From contig JAGCWA010000057.1 in assembly GCA_017962085.1 (NCBI GenBank), positions 58,903-122,902 on the forward strand: DNA of 64,000 nt, given 5' to 3'. The notes under the pieces are model-generated. The model worked only from the letters and a program-made list of their open reading frames with translations. It was not told the DNA's origin and made no database searches. Positions 1-8,433 of the stretch are shown here, in pieces (within the stretch, counting starts at the first letter, position 1; each line of letters starts with the position of its first letter). The stretch is from Paludibacteraceae bacterium (GTDB taxonomy: Bacteria; Bacteroidota; Bacteroidia; Bacteroidales; Paludibacteraceae). Both the position numbers and the translations under genes were made by a program.

Positions 1-1
1 G

Positions 2-463
2 ACATATTTCCAGTTGAATCGAGTGTGTCATATGGCACCATTTTTTGTCGCGGGTATCTTGTGTTGCCGATATGGGTGGCACAAGTGGTTGGAGAACTTT
101 AGGGCATTGGGCATTAGCTTCTTTATGTTTTTGTTGTGGAATATTATGCGACTGATGTTCGATCCTATGGGGCTTTTTTCTGTTACTGCGGGTATTGTCT
201 TCTCGTTTTCTCTTTGCTTGAATTTGGCAAAGCGTTGGCCTTCGTTGTTTCGCTCATTCCGGGATTATACATTCCAAATATTTCTGATGGGGATTTTCTT
301 TCAGATGGTTGTCCGATGGGTATATGTTAGAATGGGATGTGATTGGATGTTCGTCCCGTTTTGGTTGTTGAGTGTTGTGATAGGAGTGTTTGTTCCGGTG
401 GCGATAGCGAAATTGGTTGAGAAGAAAGCTCCCAATTTCATCCGTTTATGTATGGGGCTATGA
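2..463 (+). CDS. Acyltransferase 3 family membrane protein, C-terminal part (cut by window start)
   Basis: The reading frame is open from the first bases of the window, so the gene begins upstream. About 153 residues are visible, with four or five hydrophobic membrane segments separated by short basic loops. The opening motif HMAPFFVAGILCCRYG resembles the late-membrane region of OafA/WecH-type acyltransferase 3 proteins, which O-acetylate or otherwise acylate surface sugars. Its position directly upstream of a glycosyltransferase and GDP-fucose genes fits a role in decorating a capsule, exopolysaccharide or O-antigen. The catalytic His of this family lies in the missing N-terminal part, so the assignment rests on the C-terminal membrane pattern and on context. 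Another polytopic polysaccharide protein is possible. Confidence 0.6.
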   Translation, partial: TYFQLNRVCHMAPFFVAGILCCRYGWHKWLENFRALGISFFMFLLWNIMRLMFDPMGLFSVTAGIVFSFSLCLNLAKRWPSLFRSFRDYTFQIFLMGIFFQMVVRWVYVRMGCDWMFVPFWLLSVVIGVFVPVAIAKLVEKKAPNFIRLCMGL

Positions 464-519
464 TGTTTTCGGTTTGTACATGTCGTTAATGGGTAGCTGG
501 ATAAAAAAAAGAAGTGTTT

Positions 520-1641
520 ATGGCAAATAATATAGTGAAGAAGGTTGTAGTGACAGGGACGCGCGGTATTCCGAATATAATGGGTGGTGTGGAAACCCAT
601 TGTGAGGAGCTTTTCCCTCTGGTTGCGGAGAAAGGATATGATGTCACGGTGATTCGCCGTTCCGAGTATGTGAAGGATGAGTTGTCTGAATGGAATGGTG
701 TGAAGTTGGTGAATATTCCATCCCCTAAGAAGAAGAGATTCGAAGCGATCATTCATACTTTCAGGGCGGTAAATAGAGCCAAGAAGTTGGGCGCGGATAT
801 TATACATATCCATGCGATAGGTCCAGCCATTCTGACCCCATATGCGAAAGTGAGGGGCATGAAAGTCGTGTTCACGCACCATGGGCCAGACTATGACCGA
901 GACAAGTGGGGAAAGTTAGCTAAGCTGATACTGAAAATAGGTGAGCAATTGGGCTGTCGTTTCGCGGATGAGGTGATTGTTATATCGGAGGTTATCAGGA
1001 AGTTGATCGCGGAGAAGTGCCGGCGAACGGATCGTGTCCATTTGATTTATAATGGGGTGCCGAACCCGGATTTCGTTGATTGTCCAGAATATTTCTCCGA
1101 GTTGGGAATCGAGTCGGAAAAATACGTGTTGGGCATGTGCCGTTTTGTTCCGGAAAAGAATCTTCATCATTTGGTGGAGGCATTTGCCTCTTTCAAAAAT
1201 AGACATCCGGAGAGTAATGTCCGTTTGGTTTTGGCCGGGGATGCGGATTTCGAAGATGATTATTCTAGGGAGCTCAAAAGGATGGCGAAGGAAAATAATG
1301 TTGTCCTGACGGGGTTTGTTCGGGGAGAAAAGCTCCATTCGTTGTTGGCTCATGCGAGCTGTTTCGTGTTGCCTTCCTCTCATGAGGGTCTCCCCATTGC
1401 GCTATTAGAGGCGATGAGCTATCATTTGCCTGTTATTGTGAGTGATATTCCTGCGAATATGGAGGTGGGTTTGCCTCAAAACGCATATTTCAGAGTGGGT
1501 GATGTGGCTCAACTTTCGGAGAAGTTGGAGTCTCAGTTGACTGGAAATGCGCAAATACGGGTGCAGTATGACATGGAAAAGTATAAGTGGAGCTGCATCG
1601 CCGATCAAGTTGTTTCCGTTTATAATCAGGTGTGTATATAA
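520..1641 (+). CDS. Glycosyltransferase family 4 protein
   Basis: A GT-B fold retaining glycosyltransferase of about 373 residues. The N-terminal domain begins with the glycine-rich segment VTGTRGIPNIMGGVETH, typical of GT4 nucleotide-sugar transferases, and the C-terminal domain carries the E-x7-E donor-binding motif in SSHEGLPIALLEAMSYHLPV. It probably adds one sugar to a lipid-linked or surface glycan at the cytoplasmic face; donor and acceptor cannot be told from sequence. I chose the ATG at 520 because the residues that follow enter the conserved first strand; a GTG at 514 in the same frame is an alternative start. It is followed 21 bases later by gmd, so the genes are probably co-transcribed. 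Confidence 0.85.
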   Translation: MANNIVKKVVVTGTRGIPNIMGGVETHCEELFPLVAEKGYDVTVIRRSEYVKDELSEWNGVKLVNIPSPKKKRFEAIIHTFRAVNRAKKLGADIIHIHAIGPAILTPYAKVRGMKVVFTHHGPDYDRDKWGKLAKLILKIGEQLGCRFADEVIVISEVIRKLIAEKCRRTDRVHLIYNGVPNPDFVDCPEYFSELGIESEKYVLGMCRFVPEKNLHHLVEAFASFKNRHPESNVRLVLAGDADFEDDYSRELKRMAKENNVVLTGFVRGEKLHSLLAHASCFVLPSSHEGLPIALLEAMSYHLPVIVSDIPANMEVGLPQNAYFRVGDVAQLSEKLESQLTGNAQIRVQYDMEKYKWSCIADQVVSVYNQVCI

Positions 1642-1662
1642 TAATTTATGATTTAAAATACT

Positions 1663-2751
1663 ATGAAGACCGCTCTTATTACAGGTGTCACGGGTCAGGA
1701 CGGCTCTTACCTGTCGGAATTCCTTCTGAGCAAAGGATATGATGTGCATGGGATCATTAGACGTTCATCCGTCGATTACCGTGAGCGTATCGCCCATCTG
1801 GAGGGCCAACCCAATTTCCATCTCCATTATGCGGATATGGGTGACTCCATGTCGTTGGTCAAGGTGGTTGGACGGGTGCGTCCTACGGAGATTTATAATT
1901 TAGCGGCGCAGAGCCATGTCCAAGTTTCGTTTGACTCTCCCGAGTTTACTGCGGATGTTGATGCGACAGGCGTACTCCGTATCTTGGAGGCGGTGAGGGC
2001 TTGTGGATTGGAGAAGACATGCCGCATTTACCAGGCGTCCACGTCGGAACTTTACGGCAAAGTTGAGGAGGTGCCTCAGAATGAGAACACTCCGTTCCAT
2101 CCGTATTCTCCCTATGCGGTAGCCAAACTGTATGGTTTTTGGATCGTGAAGGAGTATCGTGAGGCATACAATATGTTCTGTTGCTCTGGTATTTTGTTCA
2201 ATCACGAAAGTGAAAGGCGCGGTGAGACGTTTGTTACTCGTAAAATCACGTTGGCGGCTGCCCGTATCTCTCAAGGAAAACAGGATTGCCTATATCTGGG
2301 TAACTTGGACAGTTTGCGCGACTGGGGGTATGCGAAGGATTATGTGGAGTGCATGTGGTTGATTCTACAGCATGAGACACCCGAGGACTTTGTGATTGCT
2401 ACGGGTGTGCAGCATACGGTCCGTGAATTCGCTACCCTGGCTTTCCATTACGCGGGCATCGAATTGCGATGGGAAGGCTCAGGCGTGAACGAGAAGGGAA
2501 TTGATGTGAAGACAGGGAAGGTGGTCGTCGCCGTATCGGAGGACTTCTATCGTCCGACGGATGTTGTTAACCTGTGGGGCGATCCTACGAAGGCGAAGGC
2601 TAAACTGGGTTGGAACCCGTCGAAAACAACTTTTGAACAGTTAGTGAAGCTGATGGTGGACCACGATGTGGCTAAAGTTGCGTCAGAGGGTGCTGCGGAA
2701 AAGGTTAGAATGAATTTGGCGGAATATTTGGAGAAAGGAATTGTGAAATGA
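1663..2751 (+). CDS. gmd: GDP-mannose 4,6-dehydratase
   Basis: A 362-residue short-chain dehydrogenase of the extended type. It converts GDP-D-mannose to GDP-4-keto-6-deoxy-D-mannose, the first step to GDP-L-fucose. The N-terminal Rossmann motif is [15 protein letters not shown], the catalytic Ser/Thr-Glu pair lies in [16 protein letters not shown], and the YxxxK pair is in [11 protein letters not shown]. The late motif [16 protein letters not shown] is also characteristic of Gmd. Length is normal. The stop codon overlaps the start of the next gene, fcl, which performs the following step, so the two form a translationally coupled unit. Confidence 0.97.
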   Translation: MKTALITGVTGQDGSYLSEFLLSKGYDVHGIIRRSSVDYRERIAHLEGQPNFHLHYADMGDSMSLVKVVGRVRPTEIYNLAAQSHVQVSFDSPEFTADVDATGVLRILEAVRACGLEKTCRIYQASTSELYGKVEEVPQNENTPFHPYSPYAVAKLYGFWIVKEYREAYNMFCCSGILFNHESERRGETFVTRKITLAAARISQGKQDCLYLGNLDSLRDWGYAKDYVECMWLILQHETPEDFVIATGVQHTVREFATLAFHYAGIELRWEGSGVNEKGIDVKTGKVVVAVSEDFYRPTDVVNLWGDPTKAKAKLGWNPSKTTFEQLVKLMVDHDVAKVASEGAAEKVRMNLAEYLEKGIVK

Positions 2752-3692
2752 TGGAGAAGAATTCGAAGATATATGTGGCGGGCCATCGGGGTATGGTTGG
2801 AAGCGCCATTGTGAGGGAATTGCAAAGACAAGGCTATTGCAATATCATCACCCGTACACACAAGGAGTTGGATTTGACAAGACAGGAGGCTGTCGAGAAA
2901 TTCTTTGCGGAAGAAAAACCGGAGTACGTTTTCCTCGCTGCCGCTAAAGTAGGTGGTATTGTCGCTAATCAGTCTGCTTTGGCGGATTTTATGTACGACA
3001 ACATGATTTTAGAGATGAATGTGATCCACTCCGCTTGGAAGAATGGTTGTAAGAAGCTCGAGTTTTTAGGTAGCAGTTGCATTTATCCGCGCATGGCACC
3101 GCAGCCAATGCCGGAGTCTTGTTTGCTCACGAGCGAGCTGGAGAAGACGAACGAGGCGTATGCGCTCGCTAAAATATCAGGCTTGAAATATTGTGAGTTC
3201 CTCAATAGGCAATATGGCACGGACTACATCAGCGTAATGCCCACCAACTTGTATGGACCTAATGACAATTACCATCCAGAGCATTCCCACGTGTTGCCAG
3301 CGTTGATCCGCAGGTTCCATGAGGCGAAGGTGGCAGGTTTGAAGGAGGTTACTTGTTGGGGCGATGGAAGTCCGCTGAGGGAGTTCTTGTTTGTCGATGA
3401 CCTGGCTAACCTTTGTGTCTTCCTTATGAACAATTACAGCGGAAATGAGACGGTGAATGCTGGCACAGGGAAGGAGTTGACCATTAAGGCGCTTACCGAG
3501 CTTGTGGCGAAGGTGGTTGGCTATGAGGGAGAGATTAAGTGGGACACCACACGTCCAAACGGTACGCCGAGAAAACTGTTGGATGTGAGCAAGGCAGAGA
3601 AGCTGGGGTGGAGATACAAGACCGAACTGGAGGATGGCATTAGGATCTCTTACGATGATTTCCTGAACAATCCGATGCGGGCGGAACGGTAA
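2748..3692 (+). CDS. fcl: GDP-L-fucose synthase
   Basis: A 314-residue epimerase/reductase that turns GDP-4-keto-6-deoxymannose into GDP-L-fucose. It has the NADP-binding motif [14 protein letters not shown], the catalytic Ser and Cys region [17 protein letters not shown], the YxxxK motif in [11 protein letters not shown] and the NxYGPNDN motif. ATG codons at 2748 and 2751 are both possible starts; the first overlaps the gmd stop as ATGA. The gene ends the sugar-nucleotide cluster and is followed by a hairpin terminator. Fucose may go into capsule, or onto surface and secreted proteins by the O-glycosylation pathway known in Bacteroidetes, a point inferred from the family and not visible here. 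Confidence 0.96.
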   Translation: MMEKNSKIYVAGHRGMVGSAIVRELQRQGYCNIITRTHKELDLTRQEAVEKFFAEEKPEYVFLAAAKVGGIVANQSALADFMYDNMILEMNVIHSAWKNGCKKLEFLGSSCIYPRMAPQPMPESCLLTSELEKTNEAYALAKISGLKYCEFLNRQYGTDYISVMPTNLYGPNDNYHPEHSHVLPALIRRFHEAKVAGLKEVTCWGDGSPLREFLFVDDLANLCVFLMNNYSGNETVNAGTGKELTIKALTELVAKVVGYEGEIKWDTTRPNGTPRKLLDVSKAEKLGWRYKTELEDGIRISYDDFLNNPMRAER

Positions 3693-3728
3693 AATGGCAG
3701 CAGGTTAAGCAATTGCTAAGAAGATAGG

Positions 3729-3764
3729 AAAGGAGGATGTCCCGAATGGGAAACCCTCCTTTTT
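3729..3764 (+). terminator. Intrinsic terminator after fcl
   Basis: The arms AAAGGAGG and CCTCCTTT pair around an inner TCCC-GAAT-GGGA stem and run into a short T tract. It lies between the convergent genes fcl and tsaB, about 35 bases after the fcl stop. The T tract favours the plus strand. Confidence 0.7.
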
Positions 3765-3811
3765 ACGTTTATATCGATAGAGAACGGATGAGAAGTCCGC
3801 CTGAATCGTTT

Positions 3812-4510
3812 TTAGATCCCGAATTTGTTTTTGCTGACTGTGGCCACGAATTCTTTCAGATAGAAAGGCTCGAAGTAAGCCACATCCTTGAAATCCTTTT
3901 TGGCGAAACATTTCTCCGCCAAGTCCGCCATGTTCGATGCGAGCGGGTAGATACCGTCCACGAACGATATGTTTGGGTGGGTGAGCGTCTCCTTGCATTT
4001 GGATGCGCCGTTTCCGAAACAGATGATCTTCTTCTCTTGAAGGATGTCGGCGTAGGAATTTTCGTCGATGATGTCCGCAGAGATTTCCCTTTTCAGGTTC
4101 AGTTCCCCATCGAACAATGCGGTGTATACCTCCATTCTTCTGGCGTCGATCATCGGGCATAGCCAAGTGTCGTTGCCAGGCTTGCCGTGCTGGGAGATAT
4201 AGCCTTGCGCCATCACTTCAAGCGTGTTGATGGCGAGGAGAGGCACGTTTGCGCCGAAACATAAACCTTTCGCGGTTGACACACCGATACGAAGGCCCGT
4301 GTAGGAACCCGGACCGCAGCTGACGGCCACCGCATCCGCTTTGATGGATGATGAACGCATATGTTCGGTCAGTTCCTGAAGGAATTTCGCCAAAAGGGTG
4401 GAGTGGGTCATACCCTCGAAATTCTCTTTGCTCCACGACACTTTCCCGTCGATGGATAAAGCCACGGAACATATTTCCGTCGCGGTGTCAATCAATATAA
4501 TGTTCGCCAT
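3812..4510 (-). CDS. tsaB: tRNA threonylcarbamoyladenosine biosynthesis protein TsaB
   Basis: An ASKHA-fold protein of 232 residues that partners TsaD and TsaE in making t6A37 in tRNAs decoding ANN codons. The N-terminus ILIDTATEICSVAL and the motif SCGPGSYTGLRIGVSTAKGL are diagnostic. I chose the ATG at 4510 because it puts the conserved first beta strand at residues 2-10, as in other TsaB proteins; an ATG four codons upstream at 4522 is in frame. The gene stands alone on the minus strand, convergent with fcl and divergent from yicC. Confidence 0.93.
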   Translation of the reverse strand: MANIILIDTATEICSVALSIDGKVSWSKENFEGMTHSTLLAKFLQELTEHMRSSSIKADAVAVSCGPGSYTGLRIGVSTAKGLCFGANVPLLAINTLEVMAQGYISQHGKPGNDTWLCPMIDARRMEVYTALFDGELNLKREISADIIDENSYADILQEKKIICFGNGASKCKETLTHPNISFVDGIYPLASNMADLAEKCFAKKDFKDVAYFEPFYLKEFVATVSKNKFGI

Positions 4511-4712
4511 ATTTAAATTCAACTTGGAATGTGTCGCGAAAATACATTATTCGTCGCTTTCAAGGAAGAGATTCCGGATAGTTTTTTGAAAGAGTTTGGG
4601 TGACAAGGGGAAACACGTAGTCTCGAATCTGTTAAAAGAGGGGAGATGGGTGGGGAATTATATGAAATTTGAATATATTTGCATTGTTAATTTTCAAAAG
4701 AAAAAGAAGAAT

Positions 4713-5585
4713 ATGGTATTATCAATGACAGGGTTCGGCAAGGCAACTTGCACCGTTGGAACCAAGAAAATTACGATTGAAATTAAGTCGCTGAATGGCA
4801 AGCAATTAGATTTATCTTCCCGTGTGCCGAGTATGTATCGGGAGAAGGATTTGGAATTACGGAATCTTGTGAGTCAGCGTTTGGAGCGAGGAAAAGTTGA
4901 GTTTGGTGTTTTCTTAGAGAATTTGGGGACGGAGAGTTCCTCTCAGTTGAATGGACCAGTTATTCAGGCATATAGCAAGCAGATAAAGCAAATATCCCAG
5001 GAGTTGGATATTCCCCTTCCAGTAGATTGGTTTTCCGTGTTGTTGCGTCTGCCGGAGGCGATGAAGACAGAGTCCCAGGAGTTGGAAGAGGTAGAGTGGA
5101 ATCAGGTATATGCGGCATTTTCCCAAGCGTTGGATTCGTTGGTTGAGTTCCGTACAAAAGAGGGAGCCTCCTTACGTCGTGTGTTCGAGGAGAAGATAGC
5201 GAATATAAGGAAGTTATTGAAGGAGATAGATCCTTATGAGAAGGAGAGGATCGAAAAGGTCAAGGAACGCATCTTGGACAATCTGTCATCCTTGCAGGAT
5301 GTGAATTACGACAAGAACCGTTTCGAGCAGGAACTCATTTATTACATCGAGAAGTTGGATGTGAATGAGGAAAAGAACCGATTGGCTCAGCATCTGAAGT
5401 ATTTCGAGGAGACGATGGATGCGGAGGGTAATTGCGGCAAGAAGTTAGGTTTCATTGCGCAAGAGATCGGAAGGGAGATAAATACGTTAGGCTCCAAATC
5501 CAACCATAGTGAGATGCAGAAGATTGTGGTGAAGATGAAGGATGAGTTGGAGCAAATCAAGGAGCAAGTTTTGAACGTGCTCTAA
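4713..5585 (+). CDS. yicC: YicC family endoribonuclease
   Basis: A 290-residue YicC/YloC-type protein, a conserved family shown in other bacteria to have endoribonuclease activity. It opens with MVLSMTGFGKA, the near-universal start of this family, and has the family's long charged coiled-coil C-terminal half ending in the conserved segment ATN-like KSNHSEMQKIVVKMKDELEQ. The frame is open upstream to 4596, but the ATG at 4713 is preferred because the conserved MTGFG motif follows it directly. It is 16 bases from gmk and is the first gene of a yicC-gmk-nadD operon, an order common in Bacteroidetes. Confidence 0.93.
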   Translation: MVLSMTGFGKATCTVGTKKITIEIKSLNGKQLDLSSRVPSMYREKDLELRNLVSQRLERGKVEFGVFLENLGTESSSQLNGPVIQAYSKQIKQISQELDIPLPVDWFSVLLRLPEAMKTESQELEEVEWNQVYAAFSQALDSLVEFRTKEGASLRRVFEEKIANIRKLLKEIDPYEKERIEKVKERILDNLSSLQDVNYDKNRFEQELIYYIEKLDVNEEKNRLAQHLKYFEETMDAEGNCGKKLGFIAQEIGREINTLGSKSNHSEMQKIVVKMKDELEQIKEQVLNVL

Positions 5586-5601
5586 TAAAGGGAAGATAGT
5601 C

Positions 5602-6174
5602 ATGGAAAGAGGCAAGGTGATTATATTTTCAGCCCCATCAGGCTCGGGAAAATCCACGTTGATCAATTATTTAATGACGCAGTTCGATTGCTTGGAGTTC
5701 TCCATTTCAGCCACGAGCAGGAGTCCGAGAGGAGAAGAGAAGAATGGTGTGGAGTACTATTTTTTGACTCCGGAGGAATTCCGAGCGAAGATTTCGGAGC
5801 ATGCGTTCCTGGAGTGGGAGGAAGTATATGAGAACAAGTATTACGGCACGTTGAGGAGTGAAGTGGAGCGCATCAATTCGAAAGGCAACATCGTTGTGTT
5901 TGATGTGGATGTCGCGGGAGGATGTAACATCAAGAAGATGTTTGGTGAGAATGCGTTGTCCGTTTTCATCATGCCGCCGTCCGTCGCCACGTTGAAGGAA
6001 CGTTTGGTGAAGAGAGGGACAGATGCGATGGAGGTGATAGAAGACCGGGTGAACAAAGCGTCTTACGAGATGACATTTTCCAATCGTTTTGACCGAATAG
6101 TTGTAAACGATGATTTGGAATGTACGAAAGCTCTGATTCGGAAAATTGTGAAAGAGTTCATAGACAATGAGTAA
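5602..6174 (+). CDS. gmk: Guanylate kinase
   Basis: A 190-residue kinase converting GMP to GDP with ATP. The P-loop is SAPSGSGKSTLINYL at the N-terminus. The GMP-binding region has SATSRSPRGEEKNGVEYYFL, and the late segment with DRVNKASYEM matches the family. Length is normal. Its 3' end overlaps the start of nadD by 8 bases, which indicates translational coupling. Confidence 0.97.
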   Translation: MERGKVIIFSAPSGSGKSTLINYLMTQFDCLEFSISATSRSPRGEEKNGVEYYFLTPEEFRAKISEHAFLEWEEVYENKYYGTLRSEVERINSKGNIVVFDVDVAGGCNIKKMFGENALSVFIMPPSVATLKERLVKRGTDAMEVIEDRVNKASYEMTFSNRFDRIVVNDDLECTKALIRKIVKEFIDNE

Positions 6175-6754
6175 GGTTGCGCTTTTTTTCGGTTCATTCA
6201 ATCCGATACATATCGGACATCTCGCATTGGCCAATCATATAGCTGAGTTCGGCGGTGTGGATGAGGTTCGTTTTGTGGTTTCTCCGCAGAATCCGTTTAA
6301 GCAGAATCTCAGTCTGATGGATGATGAAGTTCGTCTCTCGTGGGCGAAGCAGGCGGTAGGGGACTATCCCCGTTTTTCCGTGTCGAACATTGAGTTTTCC
6401 ATGCCGAAGCCATCGTATACGAGTGACACGTTGGATCGTTTGTCGAGCATGGAGCCTGGGAATGAGTTCATTTTGGTGATGGGGGGAGATAACCTCGCCT
6501 CGTTTTCCGGTTGGCGAAGGTATGAGTGGATATTAGAGCATTACCGAATTCTTGTCTATCCCCGTTTGGATGGACCGACGGAGATTCCGGAAGAGTGGAG
6601 CAGTCGGATCACGATGCTTTCGGATGCTCCGAGGATAGAGGTGTCGTCCACGTTCGTGCGAAAATCGATTATGGAAGGAAAAGATGTCCGTTTTTTTGTT
6701 CCGCAATGTATATGGACGAGCGTTCGAGACGAATTTGTTAAAAAAAATCGTTAA
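6167..6754 (+). CDS. nadD: Nicotinate-nucleotide adenylyltransferase
   Basis: A 195-residue nucleotidyltransferase that joins nicotinate mononucleotide and ATP to give deamido-NAD in NAD synthesis. The signature GSFNPIHIGHLALANH supplies the two ATP-binding His residues, and the C-terminal motif VSSTFVRKSI matches the ISxTxIR motif. MGGDNLASFSGWRRYEWI is the substrate-binding region. Length is normal. It overlaps gmk by 8 bases and closes the yicC-gmk-nadD operon. Confidence 0.95.
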   Translation: MSKVALFFGSFNPIHIGHLALANHIAEFGGVDEVRFVVSPQNPFKQNLSLMDDEVRLSWAKQAVGDYPRFSVSNIEFSMPKPSYTSDTLDRLSSMEPGNEFILVMGGDNLASFSGWRRYEWILEHYRILVYPRLDGPTEIPEEWSSRITMLSDAPRIEVSSTFVRKSIMEGKDVRFFVPQCIWTSVRDEFVKKNR

Positions 6755-6782
6755 TAATTTTTCTGCTTAGCCACAAATAGAC

Positions 6783-6790
6783 TATTTTTG
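6783..6790 (+). promoter_or_regulatory. Possible -7 element for the TPR gene
   Basis: TATTTTTG matches the Bacteroidetes -7 consensus TAnnTTTG and lies 37 bases before the ATG at 6828. No good TTTG -33 box sits at the usual distance, so support is partial. Confidence 0.4.
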
Positions 6791-6827
6791 TGGTAAATTT
6801 TTTGGAATAAAACAATTTAATAAGAAA

Positions 6828-7514
6828 ATGGAAAGGAAGAATGAGTTGCCTTCTGCAAATAGGGAAGGAAATGAGCAATCATTGACGGCATCTGGTGTTG
6901 TTAGTTTTGTTGAGTCCCATCAGGGATTGATACTTGCTGTTTTGGGCGGTATTGTCGCAGTGGTCGCATTGTACTTCGTGTTGAACCAATATGTATGGGG
7001 ACCGCGTGAGGATGCTGCGAAGAATGAGATATTCAAGGCGCAACAGATGTTCGCGAGGGATTCATTCCAAGTGGCTTTGGACGGAAATGACGAGTTCATG
7101 GGCTTCCTTGATATCATTGACGAGTATGGTTCCACCTCCACTGGTAATTTGGCATACGCATATGCTGGTATTTGCTATAAGAATCTCGGCGAGTATGACG
7201 AGGCAATAAAGTGCTTGAATAAGTTCTCCGGTTCGGATGAGTTGGTTTCACCAGCAATCATCGGTTCTATTGGCGATTGTTATTGGAATATGGACAATGC
7301 GTCCAAGGCGGTAGACTACTATATGAAGGCTGCTGCGAAGGCGGATAATGACCTTCTTTCTCCATTGTACAAGAAACGTGCCGCTGAGGCATACCTTTCT
7401 ATGGATAAGAAATCCGAGGCGGTTAAGTTGTTGGAGGGTATTGTTACAGAGTATCCTAACTATGCGGATATGACCGAGGTGATGAAGTTCCTCGAGATTG
7501 CTAAGCAAAATTAA
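6828..7514 (+). CDS. Tetratricopeptide-repeat protein with one N-terminal membrane segment
   Basis: A 228-residue protein with one hydrophobic segment at about residues 28-50 and then TPR-like helical pairs, for example [20 protein letters not shown] and [19 protein letters not shown]. The layout recalls YfgM-like proteins, membrane-anchored TPR proteins that contact the Sec translocon and periplasmic chaperones; in Bacteroidetes the family is common but not well characterised. It ends 7 bases before the ribH start, so the two genes may share a transcript. It is unlikely to be an enzyme. Confidence 0.8.
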   Translation: MERKNELPSANREGNEQSLTASGVVSFVESHQGLILAVLGGIVAVVALYFVLNQYVWGPREDAAKNEIFKAQQMFARDSFQVALDGNDEFMGFLDIIDEYGSTSTGNLAYAYAGICYKNLGEYDEAIKCLNKFSGSDELVSPAIIGSIGDCYWNMDNASKAVDYYMKAAAKADNDLLSPLYKKRAAEAYLSMDKKSEAVKLLEGIVTEYPNYADMTEVMKFLEIAKQN

Positions 7515-7521
7515 TCGAAGA

Positions 7522-8013
7522 ATGGCGACAAAGAATTTGTCCGATTATGATATTAACTCTGTGCCGAGCGCAGGGGACATGAAATTTGGTATCGTGGTTT
7601 CAGATTGGAACCACGATATCACTTCTAATTTATTAAAGGGTGCCTATGACACGCTTATAGAGCATGGGGCGAAGAAGAAAAATATAATCGTCGCCCATGT
7701 GCCAGGTAGTTTCGAACTCATATTCGGGTCTCAGCAACTTGCAGACGCGAAGGATGTTGATGCGGTGATTGCCCTTGGATGCGTGGTGAGAGGGGGCACT
7801 CCACATTTTGATTATGTATGTCAGGGAACAACTTATGGGATAGCGAAATTGAATGCGGAGTATGATGTTCCATTCATTTTTGGCCTGCTTACTACCGATG
7901 ACATGCAACAGGCTGTTGACCGTTCGGGCGGCGCTTTGGGAAATAAAGGCACGGAGGCGGCTGTGACAGCAATAAAGATGGTAAATTTCAAGCGAAATCT
8001 TTTGGAGGATTAA
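7522..8013 (+). CDS. ribH: 6,7-dimethyl-8-ribityllumazine synthase
   Basis: A 163-residue enzyme for the penultimate step of riboflavin synthesis. Conserved features are [13 protein letters not shown] at the substrate pocket, [14 protein letters not shown], the turn [17 protein letters not shown] with the catalytic His, and [12 protein letters not shown]. The ATG at 7522 was chosen over a TTG-like upstream extension because it lies after the stop of the TPR gene and gives the usual length. No FMN riboswitch was recognised upstream, where only 7 bases separate it from the preceding gene. Confidence 0.95.
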   Translation: MATKNLSDYDINSVPSAGDMKFGIVVSDWNHDITSNLLKGAYDTLIEHGAKKKNIIVAHVPGSFELIFGSQQLADAKDVDAVIALGCVVRGGTPHFDYVCQGTTYGIAKLNAEYDVPFIFGLLTTDDMQQAVDRSGGALGNKGTEAAVTAIKMVNFKRNLLED

Positions 8014-8031
8014 TTAAATTTACTACCTTTG
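8001..8031 (+). promoter_or_regulatory. Promoter for the tRNA-Tyr/tRNA-Gly pair
   Basis: TTTG at 8001-8004, 19 bases, then TACCTTTG at 8024-8031 is a full match to the Bacteroidetes primary-sigma promoter (TTTG-N19-TAnnTTTG). It overlaps the end of ribH and lies 16 bases upstream of tRNA-Tyr. Confidence 0.8.
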
Positions 8032-8047
8032 CACTCGATTTCAGTAG

Positions 8048-8130
8048 GGGCGAATACCAGAGTGGCCAAATGGGGCAGACTGTAAATCTGCTGGCTCTTG
8101 CCTTCGGTGGTTCGAATCCATCTTCGCCCA
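8048..8130 (+). tRNA. tRNA-Tyr (anticodon GTA)
   Basis: The acceptor arms GGGCGAA (8048-8054) and TTCGCCC (8123-8129) pair fully, with discriminator A at 8130. The anticodon stem GCAGA/TCTGC encloses the loop CTGTAAA, giving anticodon GTA at 8082-8084. A long variable arm follows, as expected for class II tRNA-Tyr, and the T loop is TTCGAAT. The 3' CCA is not encoded. Confidence 0.97.
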
Positions 8131-8146
8131 CAATAACAATTCACTT

Positions 8147-8219
8147 GCGGAAGTAGCTCAGTTGGTAGAGCATCAGCCTTCCAAGCTGAGGGTCGCGGGT
8201 TCGAATCCCGTCTTCCGCT
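8147..8219 (+). tRNA. tRNA-Gly (anticodon TCC)
   Basis: The acceptor arms GCGGAAG (8147-8153) and CTTCCGC (8212-8218) pair fully, with discriminator T at 8219. The anticodon stem TCAGC/GCTGA encloses CTTCCAA, giving TCC at 8180-8182. The D loop has AGTTGGTAGA and the T loop TTCGAAT. The CCA end is not encoded. It is 16 bases after tRNA-Tyr and shares its promoter. Confidence 0.97.
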
Positions 8220-8433
8220 CTCAAGTTGAAGCAATCATGTTTCTCTTAGTTTTGTGTTTAATATGTGTCACGTTCATGGGGAATGTGTGATTCTGGAAAA
8301 GCCAATTAGAAAATATAATTCACCAATCTTTTTTTAGTTTTTTCCTGCTGGACATTGGGTCTAGGAATGTGATGTTTGAGTACGTTTCACCATGTGATAC
8401 GTGTCTGTAATTAAGATATTTAGTTTTTCAAAT

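Noticed and set aside
3737-4162. A 141-codon plus-strand frame over tsaB
   Set aside because: It lies antisense to the clear tsaB gene and its sequence matches no protein pattern.
7515-7521. FMN riboswitch upstream of ribH
   Set aside because: Only seven bases separate ribH from the preceding gene, and no riboswitch core was recognised in the region.
8010-8234. A 74-codon minus-strand frame across the two tRNA genes
   Set aside because: It is antisense to both tRNAs. Translations of this kind (DSNPRPSAWKADALPTELLP) are a known artefact of tRNA antisense strands in databases.
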